DNA of 64,000 nt from UBA1672 sp051967755 (GCA_051967755.1 JBQDYD010000003.1:310001-374000); one strand, 5' to 3'. Shown: positions 36,498 through 46,165, counted from the stretch's first letter. The notes: generated by a model from the letters alone, not told the origin. A program made the numbers and translations.

Positions 36498-37333
36498 GAT
36501 GTTTCACCTCTGCTGTAGGAATTGGTTTGCGGATTAAATCGTGCGAATTCGATATTTATCGGGGATTGATATATTAGTGTGGCTGCGTCAGCGTAACTTT
36601 TTGTCACATCACTAACGATGAATTCGGAATGCCCGTTATGTTCTATCTGTTGCGCGATTTCAGGATGCCTTCTCAGGTAATCGATCAGTTTGTCGGGAAT
36701 GATGTTGTCTTGGGAAATTAAGGACACATTTTTACCCAAAATATTTTGGATTTCATCTTTAACAAACGGAAAATGTGTACAGCCAAGGATAAGGCATTCA
36801 ATCCCCTCTTGTACCATGGGGCCTAGGTAATGTTCTAAAACCGGTGGAAGCCATTCGCGCCCGTTATTCTCTATCAATGGTACAAGAAGCGGCGTGTTCT
36901 TTTGAATGATACGAATTTCAGGGTCAATTTTTTTCAGTTCATCCGGGTAGATTCCGCTTTCTATTGTGTAATTTGTCGCGATAACACCCAGATGTTTATA
37001 GCCACGATCAATTGCGGTTTCTAACGTCGGCACGACCACGCCTAATATGCGCCTGTCGGCATATGGGCTGTTTGGCAGGTAATCTTGCTGTAATTTTCGC
37101 AAGGCTTTTGCACTCGCAGTGTTACAGGCCGTGATGATGAGGGTACAATCCTGCGCAAATAAAAACTCTATCGCGCGTTTGCTGTATTCGTAAATGGCTT
37201 CGAATGATCTGTTTCCATAGGGCAAATGAAGCGTATCACCAAAATAGACCATATCAATATCAGGGAGCGCCTTGCGGATTGATTTTGCAATCAATAATCC
37301 GCCCAATCCTGAATCGAATACGCCTAGTTTCAT
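36494..37333 (-). CDS. murI: Glutamate racemase
   Basis: 279 residues; makes D-glutamate for peptidoglycan. The Asp/Glu racemase pattern is complete: FDSGLGGL at the N-terminus, TACNTASA with the first catalytic cysteine, and LGCTHFPFV with the second. FGDTLHLPYG is the family's substrate loop. It lies 3 bp from trkA on the same strand and overlaps the HAD gene, giving a trkA-murI-HAD set. Confidence 0.94.
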   Translation of the reverse strand: MKLGVFDSGLGGLLIAKSIRKALPDIDMVYFGDTLHLPYGNRSFEAIYEYSKRAIEFLFAQDCTLIITACNTASAKALRKLQQDYLPNSPYADRRILGVVVPTLETAIDRGYKHLGVIATNYTIESGIYPDELKKIDPEIRIIQKNTPLLVPLIENNGREWLPPVLEHYLGPMVQEGIECLILGCTHFPFVKDEIQNILGKNVSLISQDNIIPDKLIDYLRRHPEIAQQIEHNGHSEFIVSDVTKSYADAATLIYQSPINIEFARFNPQTNSYSRGETS

Positions 37334-37336
37334 GAG

Positions 37337-38713
37337 TTATAGCAGATCCACATGTACAGATAACATTTTCTCTACATCTCGCGCATGTTCACGGGATGCA
37401 AGAATGATAACATGGTCTTGCGGCATCAGCTTATTATTCTCTTTTGGAATGATCACTTTATCACCGCGGATGATCGCACCTATGACAACAGAGGATGGAA
37501 GCTCCATATCGGATATGAGTTTATTTGCCATACGGGATGATTCAGAAATTTCAATCTCCATAACCTCTGTATGGCCTTCATGAATATTATGAATACTGAC
37601 AATGCGTCCGCGGCGTACGTGCTGCATGACGTTGGACACAATGATTGACTTTGGTGAAATCATTGTATCAATACCCAGCGGGCCAACAAGCGGGTAATAA
37701 GCGTTGTTATTAACCAATGTCACAACACGTTCACAGCCATATTGTTTCGCAAGAAGTGAACCGAGAATATTACTTTCATCATCGTTCATAAGGGCGATAT
37801 ATGTTTCAGCGGAGTTTATTGAGGCTTCTTCCATAATGGATCGGTCGAGTGTGTCACCATTCAGGATAATAATATTTTCCAGTTGCTCACTCAGGAAACG
37901 TGCTCTGTCTTGGTTATGTTCGATGATTTTCAACTGTAGCCCTGAAATCTGCGCCTGAAGTTTTCTGATCAGGGAAATACCGATATTACCCCCGCCAGAG
38001 ATGATGATTTTACGGGCTTCTTTTTCCAAGTGACCGAATGCGGCCATCACACGGCGCAAATGTATGCTGTCTACGATGATATAGGCTTCGTCGCCCACCT
38101 CGAGCATATCGGTTTCATCCGGAATAATATTTTTGGTTTTGCGCGTGATTGAAACGATTGAAAATGATAAATCGGGGAACAGCTTATCTAACTGTCCAAG
38201 TGGGGTGTGCAGTACAGGGCAGTCTTCCATACAAACAACCCCGATCAAATGTGCATTGCCTTTTCCAAGGCTTACGGCTGCTGTTGTTCCGGGAATTGAC
38301 AGGCGCTCAACAATACTGTCGGCGACCAAGATTTCCGGCGAAATAATCACGTCAATCGGCATGTGGGCGCGGCTGAATAAATTTGACCATGAAGGGTCGA
38401 GGTAGCTTTGCTTTCTGATGCGGGCAATTTTTTTCGGAATACCAAAAAGAGAGTGCCCGATTTGGCACGCAACCATGTTGATTTCATCATGTTCAGTTAC
38501 GGCGATGATGAGGTCACATTCATTTGCGCCCGCATTACTTAAGGTGTTTGGGTCAGACGGCGGACCGGCAACAGTATTCACATCTAATGAATTGTTGATC
38601 CGCGTTAAATCATCGCTTGGTAAATCAACCACGGTGATGTCGTTATCCTCTTTTGACAGATACGCTGCGATACTCGCGCCAACCTGATCTGCACCACAAA
38701 TAATGACTCTCAT
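37337..38713 (-). CDS. trkA: Trk-type potassium uptake regulatory protein TrkA
   Basis: 458 residues. Two RCK halves: the first begins IICGADQVGASIAAYL, with D in the second G position of the usual GAGQVG, and the second begins KIIISGGGNIGISLIRKL. Each is followed by a TrkA_C domain. TrkA is the peripheral NAD(H)-binding subunit that gates the TrkH/TrkG potassium channel. No trkH is in this window. The placement after ntrX and near hfq/hflX is the normal alphaproteobacterial order. Confidence 0.94.
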   Translation of the reverse strand: MRVIICGADQVGASIAAYLSKEDNDITVVDLPSDDLTRINNSLDVNTVAGPPSDPNTLSNAGANECDLIIAVTEHDEINMVACQIGHSLFGIPKKIARIRKQSYLDPSWSNLFSRAHMPIDVIISPEILVADSIVERLSIPGTTAAVSLGKGNAHLIGVVCMEDCPVLHTPLGQLDKLFPDLSFSIVSITRKTKNIIPDETDMLEVGDEAYIIVDSIHLRRVMAAFGHLEKEARKIIISGGGNIGISLIRKLQAQISGLQLKIIEHNQDRARFLSEQLENIIILNGDTLDRSIMEEASINSAETYIALMNDDESNILGSLLAKQYGCERVVTLVNNNAYYPLVGPLGIDTMISPKSIIVSNVMQHVRRGRIVSIHNIHEGHTEVMEIEISESSRMANKLISDMELPSSVVIGAIIRGDKVIIPKENNKLMPQDHVIILASREHARDVEKMLSVHVDLL

Positions 38714-38767
38714 ATTCTTATCTTTCGTTGTCGTATTTTATGAAACTAATTTTGAGGACCTAGTAAT

Positions 38768-40150
38768 TTAGGCGACATTTTGCTTCTCATCTGCAAAAAC
38801 TTCAAGTGATTTAAGTTTTCTGTGTAAGGCGGACCTCTCCATGCCAATAAATTCAGCGGTTTTAGAGATGTTTCCATCAAACCGATTAACCTGAGTAAGC
38901 AGATAATACCTCTCAAAGCATTCTCTTGCTTCTCTTAACTGCATCCCCAAAATATCGTCATCCAGTATAGGTCTGTTTGTGTTGGAGGCTTCGATGTCAT
39001 TTCTGACGATGCCTGTTATTTCTTGCGGAAGATCCTCTACGTCGACATCTTTTTCCTGCGTGTCACCGTGCATGATATTGATCCACTCCAGAACATTATT
39101 GAACTGTTTTAAATTTCCGGGCCAAGAATATGTTTTGAGTTTTATGAGAGCATTCTCGGTAAAGTTCGCATCTGTTGCCCGTTGAATGAGTGTTGAAATT
39201 TCATTCTTACGATCCCTGAGAGACGGGATATGAATCGGGACAACATTCAAACGATAGAATAGATCTTTTCGAAAGTCCCCTTTTTCGATGCTTTCTGACA
39301 GATCGACATTAGATGTCGCAATAATTCTGATATCGGAAACCATATTTTGGTTAGACCCAATTTTGTAATATTGGTTATCCTGAAGGAAACTCAGAAGCTT
39401 TCCCTGAATATCGAGAGGAAGAGCAGACACCTCATCGAGCAAAAGCGTACCGCCATCGACAAGCTGTAAAAGCCCTTGCGTTGGTACATCGCTAGAGGAT
39501 GTTGTGTGAACTCCAAAAAGCTCTTTCTCCAGACGCTCGGGGTGGGTCGTGGCGCAATTTAGAACCATGAATGGCCTATTGGATCGTGGTGACTTCTCAT
39601 GCACATAATGTGCGGCAACGTTTTTGCCGCAACCTGCCTCACCTGTAATCATCAAACGACTTTTTGTGTCGGCAGACTTGTCTAAGACCTCAATAATATG
39701 GTCGGGCAACTGCTTGGTAAGCTTTTCTATACTTTGTTTGCTTTTGATTTTCAGGTCTTCATTCTGTTTCCTAAGCGCGGCGTTCTCTAATGCTCGGCTG
39801 ATCATCAAGATCAAACGATCAGTTTTGAATGGCTTCTCAATAAAATCATAGGCACCATATTTGATCGCAGAGACCGCAGTTTCAATGGTTCCGTGCCCGC
39901 TAATCATCAGAAACGGTAAGTGTGGTTGTGTTGACTTAACCTCTTTCAATATCTCAATACCGTCTTTATCACTCCCCTGAAGCCAGATGTCCTGAATGAC
40001 AAGATCAAAGCTATGCTCATGGATCATGCTGAGGGCTTTGTCGCTGTTGGCTGCTGTGCTGACGCTGTATCCCTCATCTTCCAAAATGCCTTGGATCATG
40101 CTGCGGATATCATCTTCATCGTCTATGATCAGGATTTTTTCATTCGTCAT
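38768..40150 (-). CDS. ntrX: Nitrogen-regulation-type response regulator NtrX
   Basis: 460 residues. The receiver domain has D11-D12-D14 acidic residues and phospho-acceptor D54 (LVIQDIWLQG), the AAA+ domain has Walker A GEAGCGKN, Walker B GGTLLLDEVS and the FYRLNVVPIHIPSLRDR region, and the C-terminal Fis-type helix-turn-helix ends KTAEFIGMERSALHRKL. The sigma-54-contact loop GAFTGA is absent: after KELFGVHT the sequence goes through SSSDVPTQG to LLQLVDGG. It may therefore act as a DNA-binding regulator without sigma-54. It overlaps ntrY by 11 bp. Confidence 0.94.
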   Translation of the reverse strand: MTNEKILIIDDEDDIRSMIQGILEDEGYSVSTAANSDKALSMIHEHSFDLVIQDIWLQGSDKDGIEILKEVKSTQPHLPFLMISGHGTIETAVSAIKYGAYDFIEKPFKTDRLILMISRALENAALRKQNEDLKIKSKQSIEKLTKQLPDHIIEVLDKSADTKSRLMITGEAGCGKNVAAHYVHEKSPRSNRPFMVLNCATTHPERLEKELFGVHTTSSSDVPTQGLLQLVDGGTLLLDEVSALPLDIQGKLLSFLQDNQYYKIGSNQNMVSDIRIIATSNVDLSESIEKGDFRKDLFYRLNVVPIHIPSLRDRKNEISTLIQRATDANFTENALIKLKTYSWPGNLKQFNNVLEWINIMHGDTQEKDVDVEDLPQEITGIVRNDIEASNTNRPILDDDILGMQLREARECFERYYLLTQVNRFDGNISKTAEFIGMERSALHRKLKSLEVFADEKQNVA

Positions 40151-42482
40151 TATTGTTATCCTTTTTTGCGGTCAGTGTGGTACTCGGAAGGCTAATTACA
40201 ACGCAGGCTCCCGTTTTGTCGGCCCAGTCCTTTTTTGTTTCAAGCCATGCAGGCGCACCAAGGGTCAGTGAACCGTTGTGATCCTCTATGATCTTCTTCA
40301 CAATCGCAAGACCAAGGCCCGTGCCTTTTGGTTTGTGCGTAATATAGGGTTCGGCCAGTTTTGTAATGTTTTCATTCTCAGGAAAACCAACGCCACTATC
40401 CGTGATGGCTATGAAAATGTCTTTATTGTTATTGCCGAGTAAAATATCGATCTCTGCTATGTTGTTATCTTCATTTTTCATCTCTATGGATTCGGCCGCA
40501 TTTTTCAAAAGGTTGTTCATGACCTGCCGAATTTGTTGTGCGTCACAACTTACTATGTCGCTTGTGAGGGTGTTGATGAAGGTGAATTTGATCTGTTCAT
40601 GCGCTTGCTTGGAGAGCATTAATGTTTCTTCAATCAACGGACATAAATTTTGAGGCTTCAAAATCGGATCCGGCATACGTGCAAATGATGAAAACTCATC
40701 TACCATTCGGCCGATATCACCAACATGTTTGATGATGGTGTCTGTGCATTTCTCAAAAATATCAGCATCTTTTGTAATGTCTTTTAAGTATTTACGTTGC
40801 AGGCGCTCTGCCGATAATTGAATAGGCGTAAGTGGGTTTTTGATCTCATGCGCAATGCGGCGTGCAACATCTGACCACGCGGCCTTACGCTGGGCGGATT
40901 GTAATTCGGTGATATCGTCAAATGTAATGATAAGGCCGGTTGAGTTTTCTTCGAGAGTTTCGATAGAAATACGGAACAAGAAAATGCGACGACCTGTCTT
41001 GCCAAAGGTAACCGGAATTTCTTTTTGAATGGTTTTCTTCGGGTTTTGCGCAACCTCCTTCAGCATGTTACGCAATTCCGGAATAACATCTAAAATATAC
41101 TGTCCTGTAATATCGTCATGAGGTTTGGTTAAAAGCTTTGAAGCGGAGCTGTTGGCAAGGTTGATCTGCCCTTCTCCGTCAACGCCCAATACACCTGAAG
41201 ATACCCCCGTCAAAACGGTTTCGGTGAGTCTGCGACGGCGGTCAATCTGTCTGTTCGCGATAATCAGTTCATCACGTTGTGATTGAATTTGACTGGTCAT
41301 ACGGTTGAACGATTTTGCAAGAAATTCAAACTCTTCTAATCGATTTACTTCCGGTAAACGAGAGGTGAAATCCCCTGCCCTGACGCGTTCAGATGCGGTG
41401 ACCAATTCGCCAATGGGGTTTACGAGTTGGCGTGCCAAGAGTAGACCCGACCAGATAGCGGCCAGCAGCAGTAATAAGCCAACGACAACAAAGATCATAA
41501 TAACTGTAATCTGCAGGCCGGAGTTACGCATTTGAAGGTTGTTATAATCCTGTACGGCGAGTTCTGCGCGTTTTAGGTGCTCAATCACTTGCGGATCGAT
41601 CATCCTTCCGACGTATAAATATGCGCTGGGTAGGCTTTCCAACCGCGTCAGCGCACGCACACGGTCTTGATCTTCACCCATAACCAGAACGACGTCGCCT
41701 GCTTGCGCTTGTCTCATTTGAAAATCATTGGGCAATTCATATTCTAACGAAAAGGTAAGAGAAGAGCGCGCAATCACCCGTTTGTTTTGATCAATCACCA
41801 CAGCTTCAGACAGGTTACGAATAAAGGATTGCGTATCGATGACTTTTGAAAACAGTTTTTCATCAAGCATTAAGCGATCACCCTGACGGTCAATATCGCT
41901 CGCCATTGCCAGAGTGTCGGCTTTAATAACCTGTTTATGCTCTTCCAGATATGATTGCGCGACGGCCTGCGATTCATTAATGGCTGTTTGTACGCGTTGG
42001 CTGAACCATGCTTGTACGCCATAATGGAATAACGCCACAGAAAATAACGTCATTACAATTGTTGGTACGGCAACAAGAATACTAAATATATAAACCAGAC
42101 GCACATGGAGGTGAGACCCGGCAAGCCCCCTCTTCTTGTTGCTCCACACGGTAACGATTCTTCGTGCGATGAGGGAAACCAATAGCAATAAGATGATGAG
42201 GTCTATATTCAATAGCCAGATTACTAAGTCGGGATCATCACCAAAAGGCGGTGTTTCGGTAAGGGCGGCATATGTCATAAAACCGCTTATGATTGAAGCA
42301 ATAACAAGGAATATGCCGGCCTTTGTTCGCCAAGATCTGTATTTCAGGCGCGAAAAGTGCATGCCTGAAAATGCCTTGATTAACATAGCCCTGAAGCTGA
42401 AACGATTTTCAGAAGATGTTTCGTTCACGATGTCTTGCATTTTGTATATATTGCCTGTCGTGATTTTGTTATAAATCATCAT
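40140..42482 (-). CDS. ntrY: Membrane sensor histidine kinase NtrY
   Basis: 780 residues. Three or four membrane segments lie in the first 150 residues, then a periplasmic sensor part, another segment near 350, a HAMP domain (about 375-425, LVNPIGELVTASERVRAGDF), a PAS domain, the phospho-acceptor in RIAHEIKNPLTP (about residue 545) and an ATPase domain with DSGVGFPE and GTGLGLAIVKKI. It is the partner of NtrX. The first ATG (42482) has AAGG directly against it; ATG 42440 is a possible shorter start without a clear ribosome site. It is divergent from ispDF across 87 bp. Confidence 0.93.
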   Translation of the reverse strand: MMIYNKITTGNIYKMQDIVNETSSENRFSFRAMLIKAFSGMHFSRLKYRSWRTKAGIFLVIASIISGFMTYAALTETPPFGDDPDLVIWLLNIDLIILLLLVSLIARRIVTVWSNKKRGLAGSHLHVRLVYIFSILVAVPTIVMTLFSVALFHYGVQAWFSQRVQTAINESQAVAQSYLEEHKQVIKADTLAMASDIDRQGDRLMLDEKLFSKVIDTQSFIRNLSEAVVIDQNKRVIARSSLTFSLEYELPNDFQMRQAQAGDVVLVMGEDQDRVRALTRLESLPSAYLYVGRMIDPQVIEHLKRAELAVQDYNNLQMRNSGLQITVIMIFVVVGLLLLLAAIWSGLLLARQLVNPIGELVTASERVRAGDFTSRLPEVNRLEEFEFLAKSFNRMTSQIQSQRDELIIANRQIDRRRRLTETVLTGVSSGVLGVDGEGQINLANSSASKLLTKPHDDITGQYILDVIPELRNMLKEVAQNPKKTIQKEIPVTFGKTGRRIFLFRISIETLEENSTGLIITFDDITELQSAQRKAAWSDVARRIAHEIKNPLTPIQLSAERLQRKYLKDITKDADIFEKCTDTIIKHVGDIGRMVDEFSSFARMPDPILKPQNLCPLIEETLMLSKQAHEQIKFTFINTLTSDIVSCDAQQIRQVMNNLLKNAAESIEMKNEDNNIAEIDILLGNNNKDIFIAITDSGVGFPENENITKLAEPYITHKPKGTGLGLAIVKKIIEDHNGSLTLGAPAWLETKKDWADKTGACVVISLPSTTLTAKKDNNNDE

Positions 42483-42483
42483 C

Positions 42484-42500
42484 CTTGGTTAACTACCAAG
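42484..42500 (-). promoter_or_regulatory. Inverted repeat at the ntrY start
   Basis: CTTGGT and ACCAAG form a perfect 6-bp inverted repeat with a five-base loop, immediately upstream of the first ntrY ATG. On the ntrY strand the second arm contains the only AAG-type ribosome site, so a stem here could hide it. It may instead be an operator in the divergent ntrY/ispDF region. Confidence 0.35.
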
Positions 42501-42569
42501 TGTAGTGTTGCATTTTTACAACGCGCAGCCATTAAATACAACAGAAAAGACAGGCAGGTCGACGAGAGA

Positions 42570-43751
42570 GTGGGTATTAAAAGTAAGTCATTTCATATAA
42601 TTATTGTTGCCGCCGGCAGTGGGCGCAGGCTGTCATCTGATATGCCAAAACAATATTTAACTCTTGGCGGCGTGGCTATTTTACGACGCACGTTAGACGT
42701 ATTTCAAAAACATGATGCCTTAGGAACGGTATGTGTGGTCATTAACCCTGATCACAAGGTCTATTATGAGAATGCCGTGCGTGGCATGGATGGTATAAAA
42801 TTATGTCATGGCGGCGAAACACGCCAACAGAGCGTTAATAACGGGCTTAAAGAATTGGCATGTGATGCGGATGATATTGTCTTAATTCATGATGCGGCTC
42901 GTCCTTTTTTGCGTCTTACCGATATTGATTCAGTTTTATATGCAATGGAAAGATATGACGCCGCATCTTTGGCTGTGCCCGTTGCGGATACATTACGTTA
43001 TGCAAACGAAGAAGGTATCGCAAATGATCCTGTATCGAGAGATCATTTATGGGCCATGCAAACGCCACAAGCTTTTAAATATAAAACTATCATAAAAGCA
43101 CATGAATCGTATAAAGATGACGCAACCTTCACCGATGATACCCAAATGGTTTCGGCGATGGGCGTCGATGTAAAGTTGGTGCGTGCAGGGAAACATAATT
43201 TTAAAATAACAACACAGGAAGATTTGCACATGGCAGAGCGTATGTTATCCACAGAAGTGCGCACAGGGATGGGGTTTGATGTTCATGCTTTTGATGAGGC
43301 AGATGACGTGACGTCAATCAGGCTTTGCGGTGTTGATATTCCTTTTGATCGAAAATTAAAGGGACATTCGGATGCGGATGTCGGTTTGCACACAATAACC
43401 GATGCCATATTGGGGGCAATCGGCGAAGGCGATATCGGTCAACACTTTCCCCCCAGTAATAATGATTTTAAAGATATGGATAGCGCAATCTTCCTTGAAA
43501 AAGCTATGGAGCTGTTACGTACGGCAGGCGGAAAGTTGATTAATGTGGATGTAACGATGATTTGTGAACGCCCCAAGATTGGTGATCACAAAGATGCCAT
43601 CATTTTGCGTATTGCCGAGATTTTAGGTGTTTCTCCAAGGCGGGTTAATATTAAGGCCACCACAACTGAAAAGCTTGGCTTTACAGGGCGCAAGGAAGGT
43701 ATCGCCGCGCAGGCTGTGGTTTCTGTTGAGATGCCCGCGATTGAGGATTAA
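42570..43751 (+). CDS. ispDF: Bifunctional IspD/IspF isoprenoid enzyme
   Basis: 394 residues from GTG 42570. The open frame continues upstream, but the conserved fold starts just after this codon and GAGAGA stands next to it. IspD part (about 1-225): IIIVAAGSGRRL, DMPKQYLTLGG and LIHDAARPF. IspF part (about 233-394): GMGFDVHAF with its metal-binding D and H, GHSDADVGLH, and TTTEKLGFTGR. It performs the CTP-transfer and cyclodiphosphate steps of the non-mevalonate pathway. The fused form is common in alphaproteobacteria. pgpA follows after 2 bp. Confidence 0.95.
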   Translation: MGIKSKSFHIIIVAAGSGRRLSSDMPKQYLTLGGVAILRRTLDVFQKHDALGTVCVVINPDHKVYYENAVRGMDGIKLCHGGETRQQSVNNGLKELACDADDIVLIHDAARPFLRLTDIDSVLYAMERYDAASLAVPVADTLRYANEEGIANDPVSRDHLWAMQTPQAFKYKTIIKAHESYKDDATFTDDTQMVSAMGVDVKLVRAGKHNFKITTQEDLHMAERMLSTEVRTGMGFDVHAFDEADDVTSIRLCGVDIPFDRKLKGHSDADVGLHTITDAILGAIGEGDIGQHFPPSNNDFKDMDSAIFLEKAMELLRTAGGKLINVDVTMICERPKIGDHKDAIILRIAEILGVSPRRVNIKATTTEKLGFTGRKEGIAAQAVVSVEMPAIED

Positions 43752-43753
43752 TT

Positions 43754-44239
43754 ATGATTAAATTTAAAATCCCTGAAAAACTAAGGATGAAAGACAGTTA
43801 TGTATGGCTGTCCAGTTGGTTTGGGTGTGGTTTTATAAGCCCCGCACCGGGAACTTGGGGGAGCTTGGGCGCCCTGCCCTTTGGTGTTGCGATTTATGCG
43901 CTGGGCGGCGCATATATGTTATGTGCCGCGGCTGTTATCGTTACGATTGTCGGATTATGGTCTGCGACGAAATTCGATGCAGCTTTGGAAAGTCATGATT
44001 CAAAAATGATAGTGATCGATGAGGTCGCAGGCCAGTGGATTGCTCTTATACCTGCCGCGTTAAACCCTCCGCTTATTGTGCTGGCTTTTATTCTTTTTCG
44101 GTTTTTTGATATACTAAAACCTTGGCCTGTAAGCTTTTTTGATAAAAAGGTCGAAGGCGCAGCAGGTGTTATGTTTGATGATGTCGTGGCGGGTATATAT
44201 GCCGCCGGCTTTGTAATGGTCATCAGTAATATTCTGTAA
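43754..44239 (+). CDS. pgpA: Phosphatidylglycerophosphatase A
   Basis: 161 residues with three to four membrane segments. FISPAPGTWGSLGALP and VIDEVAGQWIAL carry the conserved acidic and glycine residues of the PgpA family, and FRFFDILKPWPVSFFD is a further signature. It removes phosphate from phosphatidylglycerophosphate to give phosphatidylglycerol at the inner membrane. It is the second gene in ispDF-pgpA-cinA. Confidence 0.93.
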   Translation: MIKFKIPEKLRMKDSYVWLSSWFGCGFISPAPGTWGSLGALPFGVAIYALGGAYMLCAAAVIVTIVGLWSATKFDAALESHDSKMIVIDEVAGQWIALIPAALNPPLIVLAFILFRFFDILKPWPVSFFDKKVEGAAGVMFDDVVAGIYAAGFVMVISNIL

Positions 44240-44267
44240 CTTATACACACGTACTGGGGATAAAAAT

Positions 44268-44747
44268 ATGGACAATCTTGTGGATGAATTAAGTCAGCTT
44301 CTTTCTAACGCAGAGGTTAAGCTGGTTACTGCGGAAAGTTGCACAGGCGGCATGGTGAGTACTGCGATCACAGAGCGAGCCGGTTCATCCAAAATATTTG
44401 ACCGTGGGTATGTCACCTATTCTAATCAATCGAAGGAAGAGCTTCTGGGCGTGCCTGTTACAATATTAAATAATTATGGGGCCGTTAGTGCGCAATGCGC
44501 GGATTCTATGGTTCTGGGTGCGTTAGAAAAAAGTAACGCCGATGTCGGATTATCTATTACCGGTATTGCAGGGCCTGATGGAGGCGATAATAATAAGCCC
44601 GTTGGCCTTGTCTATATAGGTGTGGTTGTTACAGGTCGTGAGCCTGTCGTAACAGAATGTCACTTCCAAGGTGACCGTGCAGCGATCAGAAGATCAGCTT
44701 GTGAGAAGGCTCTCACCCTCTTGGTCGAGACCGCTCGCACCATATAG
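44268..44747 (+). CDS. CinA C-terminal-type nicotinamide-nucleotide amidohydrolase
   Basis: 159 residues, equal to the CinA C-terminal domain alone (PncC type); no N-terminal molybdopterin-like domain is attached. TAESCTGGMVSTAITERAG and SITGIAGPDGG are the family motifs. PncC enzymes deamidate NMN to NaMN in pyridine-nucleotide recycling. It ends 54 bp inside the 3' end of the convergent coq10-like gene, a long tail-to-tail overlap. Confidence 0.9.
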   Translation: MDNLVDELSQLLSNAEVKLVTAESCTGGMVSTAITERAGSSKIFDRGYVTYSNQSKEELLGVPVTILNNYGAVSAQCADSMVLGALEKSNADVGLSITGIAGPDGGDNNKPVGLVYIGVVVTGREPVVTECHFQGDRAAIRRSACEKALTLLVETARTI

Positions 44748-45167
44748 TTCTTTTGCACGGTCTTCAAACGCGCCAACCATACGTTTGACAACTTCGTTGA
44801 AGAAAACACCGATCAGATTTTGTAAAAATTTATTTTTAAATTCAAAATCCACAAAAAAATCGATTGTGCAGCTACCATCATCTTCTTGTATGAATTTCCA
44901 ATGGTTGGATAGGTATTTCATAGGGCCTGACAGATATTCAACATGAACATGATGCGGTTCTGTCAGGGTTACCTTTGATCCGAATTTTTCACGAACCATT
45001 TTGTATCCGATAACAAGGTCTGCGTAAAAAACATCGCCTTCATCTTTTGTAATGCGGCTGGCCAAGCACCAAGGTAGAAAATCAGGATAAGATTTTACAT
45101 CTGCAACCAATGCAAATAGTTGCTCCGGTGTATATGGGAGGTTCCTTTTTTCTGCATGTGTGGTCAT
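44694..45167 (-). CDS. Coq10/RatA-type START-domain protein
   Basis: 157 residues. The N-terminus YTPEQLFALVADVKSYPDFL and the motif FLPWCLASRI define the polyketide-cyclase/dehydrase-like SRPBCC family shared by Coq10 (ubiquinone binding) and RatA. In alphaproteobacteria this gene next to lipA is usually called a ubiquinone-binding Coq10 homologue; that is family knowledge, not shown here. It lies 11 bp downstream of lipA and overlaps the end of the cinA-type gene. Confidence 0.88.
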   Translation of the reverse strand: MTTHAEKRNLPYTPEQLFALVADVKSYPDFLPWCLASRITKDEGDVFYADLVIGYKMVREKFGSKVTLTEPHHVHVEYLSGPMKYLSNHWKFIQEDDGSCTIDFFVDFEFKNKFLQNLIGVFFNEVVKRMVGAFEDRAKELYGASGLDQEGESLLTS

Positions 45168-45178
45168 AGGTTCGCTAC

Positions 45179-46156
45179 TTATTCTGCGGCTACATCTGAA
45201 TTTGTTACGCCATATTTTTCATCACGCGCAGCTTTAAGCTTTGCAAAGTCATCACCGGCATGGTGCGAAGAGCGTGTTAACGGCGTTGCAGAAACCATCA
45301 AGAAACCTTTTGAACGTGCAATGCGCTCAAGCTCTGCAAACTCTTCAGGGGTCCACCATTTCATAACGGGCGCGTGCTTTGGTGTCGGCTGGAGATATTG
45401 ACCGATTGTAATGAAATCAATTCGTGCGGCGCGCATATCATCCATCACTTGCATGACTTCTTCTTTAGATTCTCCAAGGCCGACCATCATACCTGATTTT
45501 GTAAACATGGTTGGGTCAACGTCCTTTACACGCTCCAATAATCTAAGGGAGCGGAAGTAACGTGCTCCCGGCCTGATGGTTGGGTACAAGCGCGGCACAG
45601 TTTCCAAATTGTGGTTAAACACATCAGGTTTTGCATTAATGACGTGATCAATATCATTAATATCACCTTTGTAATCGCCCGGCAGGATTTCCACGGTTGT
45701 GCCCGGGCTTTTCATGCGAATGGCTTGAATTGTTTTCACGAAATGATCCGCGCCACCATCTTCCAAATCATCACGATCAACCGCCGTGATAACAACATGT
45801 TTTAAGCCCATTTGTTTTACGGCTACGCCAATTCTTAGCGGTTCAAGCTTATCCACTTCATCGGGGCGGCCTGTGGCCACATTACAAAATGCACAGGCGC
45901 GCGTACACACCTCACCAAGGATCATAAATGTTGCATGTTTTTGCTGCCAGCACTCACCGATATTCGGACAGCCAGCCTCTTCGCAGACAGTCGTTAATTT
46001 CTGTTTGCGGACAATATCTTTTGTTTCAGCATAAACCTTGCCTTGTGGCGCAGGCACACGAATCCAGTCAGGTTTACGTCCTGCAGGTCTGTCTGGGTTC
46101 TTTTGTTTTTCTGGGTGGCGCTTTGCCTTGTCCAACAATTTTGGATTATATGTCAT
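45179..46156 (-). CDS. lipA: Lipoyl synthase
   Basis: 325 residues, a radical-SAM enzyme that inserts two sulfurs into octanoyl groups on lipoyl domains. The auxiliary cluster cysteines are C58, C63 and C69 (CEEAGCPNIGEC), the SAM cluster cysteines are C84, C88 and C91 (CTRACAFC), and the C-terminal RSSHHAG carries the serine ligand. Its products include the lipoyl groups of PdhB and PdhC encoded just upstream on the same strand. Confidence 0.96.
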   Translation of the reverse strand: MTYNPKLLDKAKRHPEKQKNPDRPAGRKPDWIRVPAPQGKVYAETKDIVRKQKLTTVCEEAGCPNIGECWQQKHATFMILGEVCTRACAFCNVATGRPDEVDKLEPLRIGVAVKQMGLKHVVITAVDRDDLEDGGADHFVKTIQAIRMKSPGTTVEILPGDYKGDINDIDHVINAKPDVFNHNLETVPRLYPTIRPGARYFRSLRLLERVKDVDPTMFTKSGMMVGLGESKEEVMQVMDDMRAARIDFITIGQYLQPTPKHAPVMKWWTPEEFAELERIARSKGFLMVSATPLTRSSHHAGDDFAKLKAARDEKYGVTNSDVAAE

Positions 46157-46165
46157 AGCGTATTC

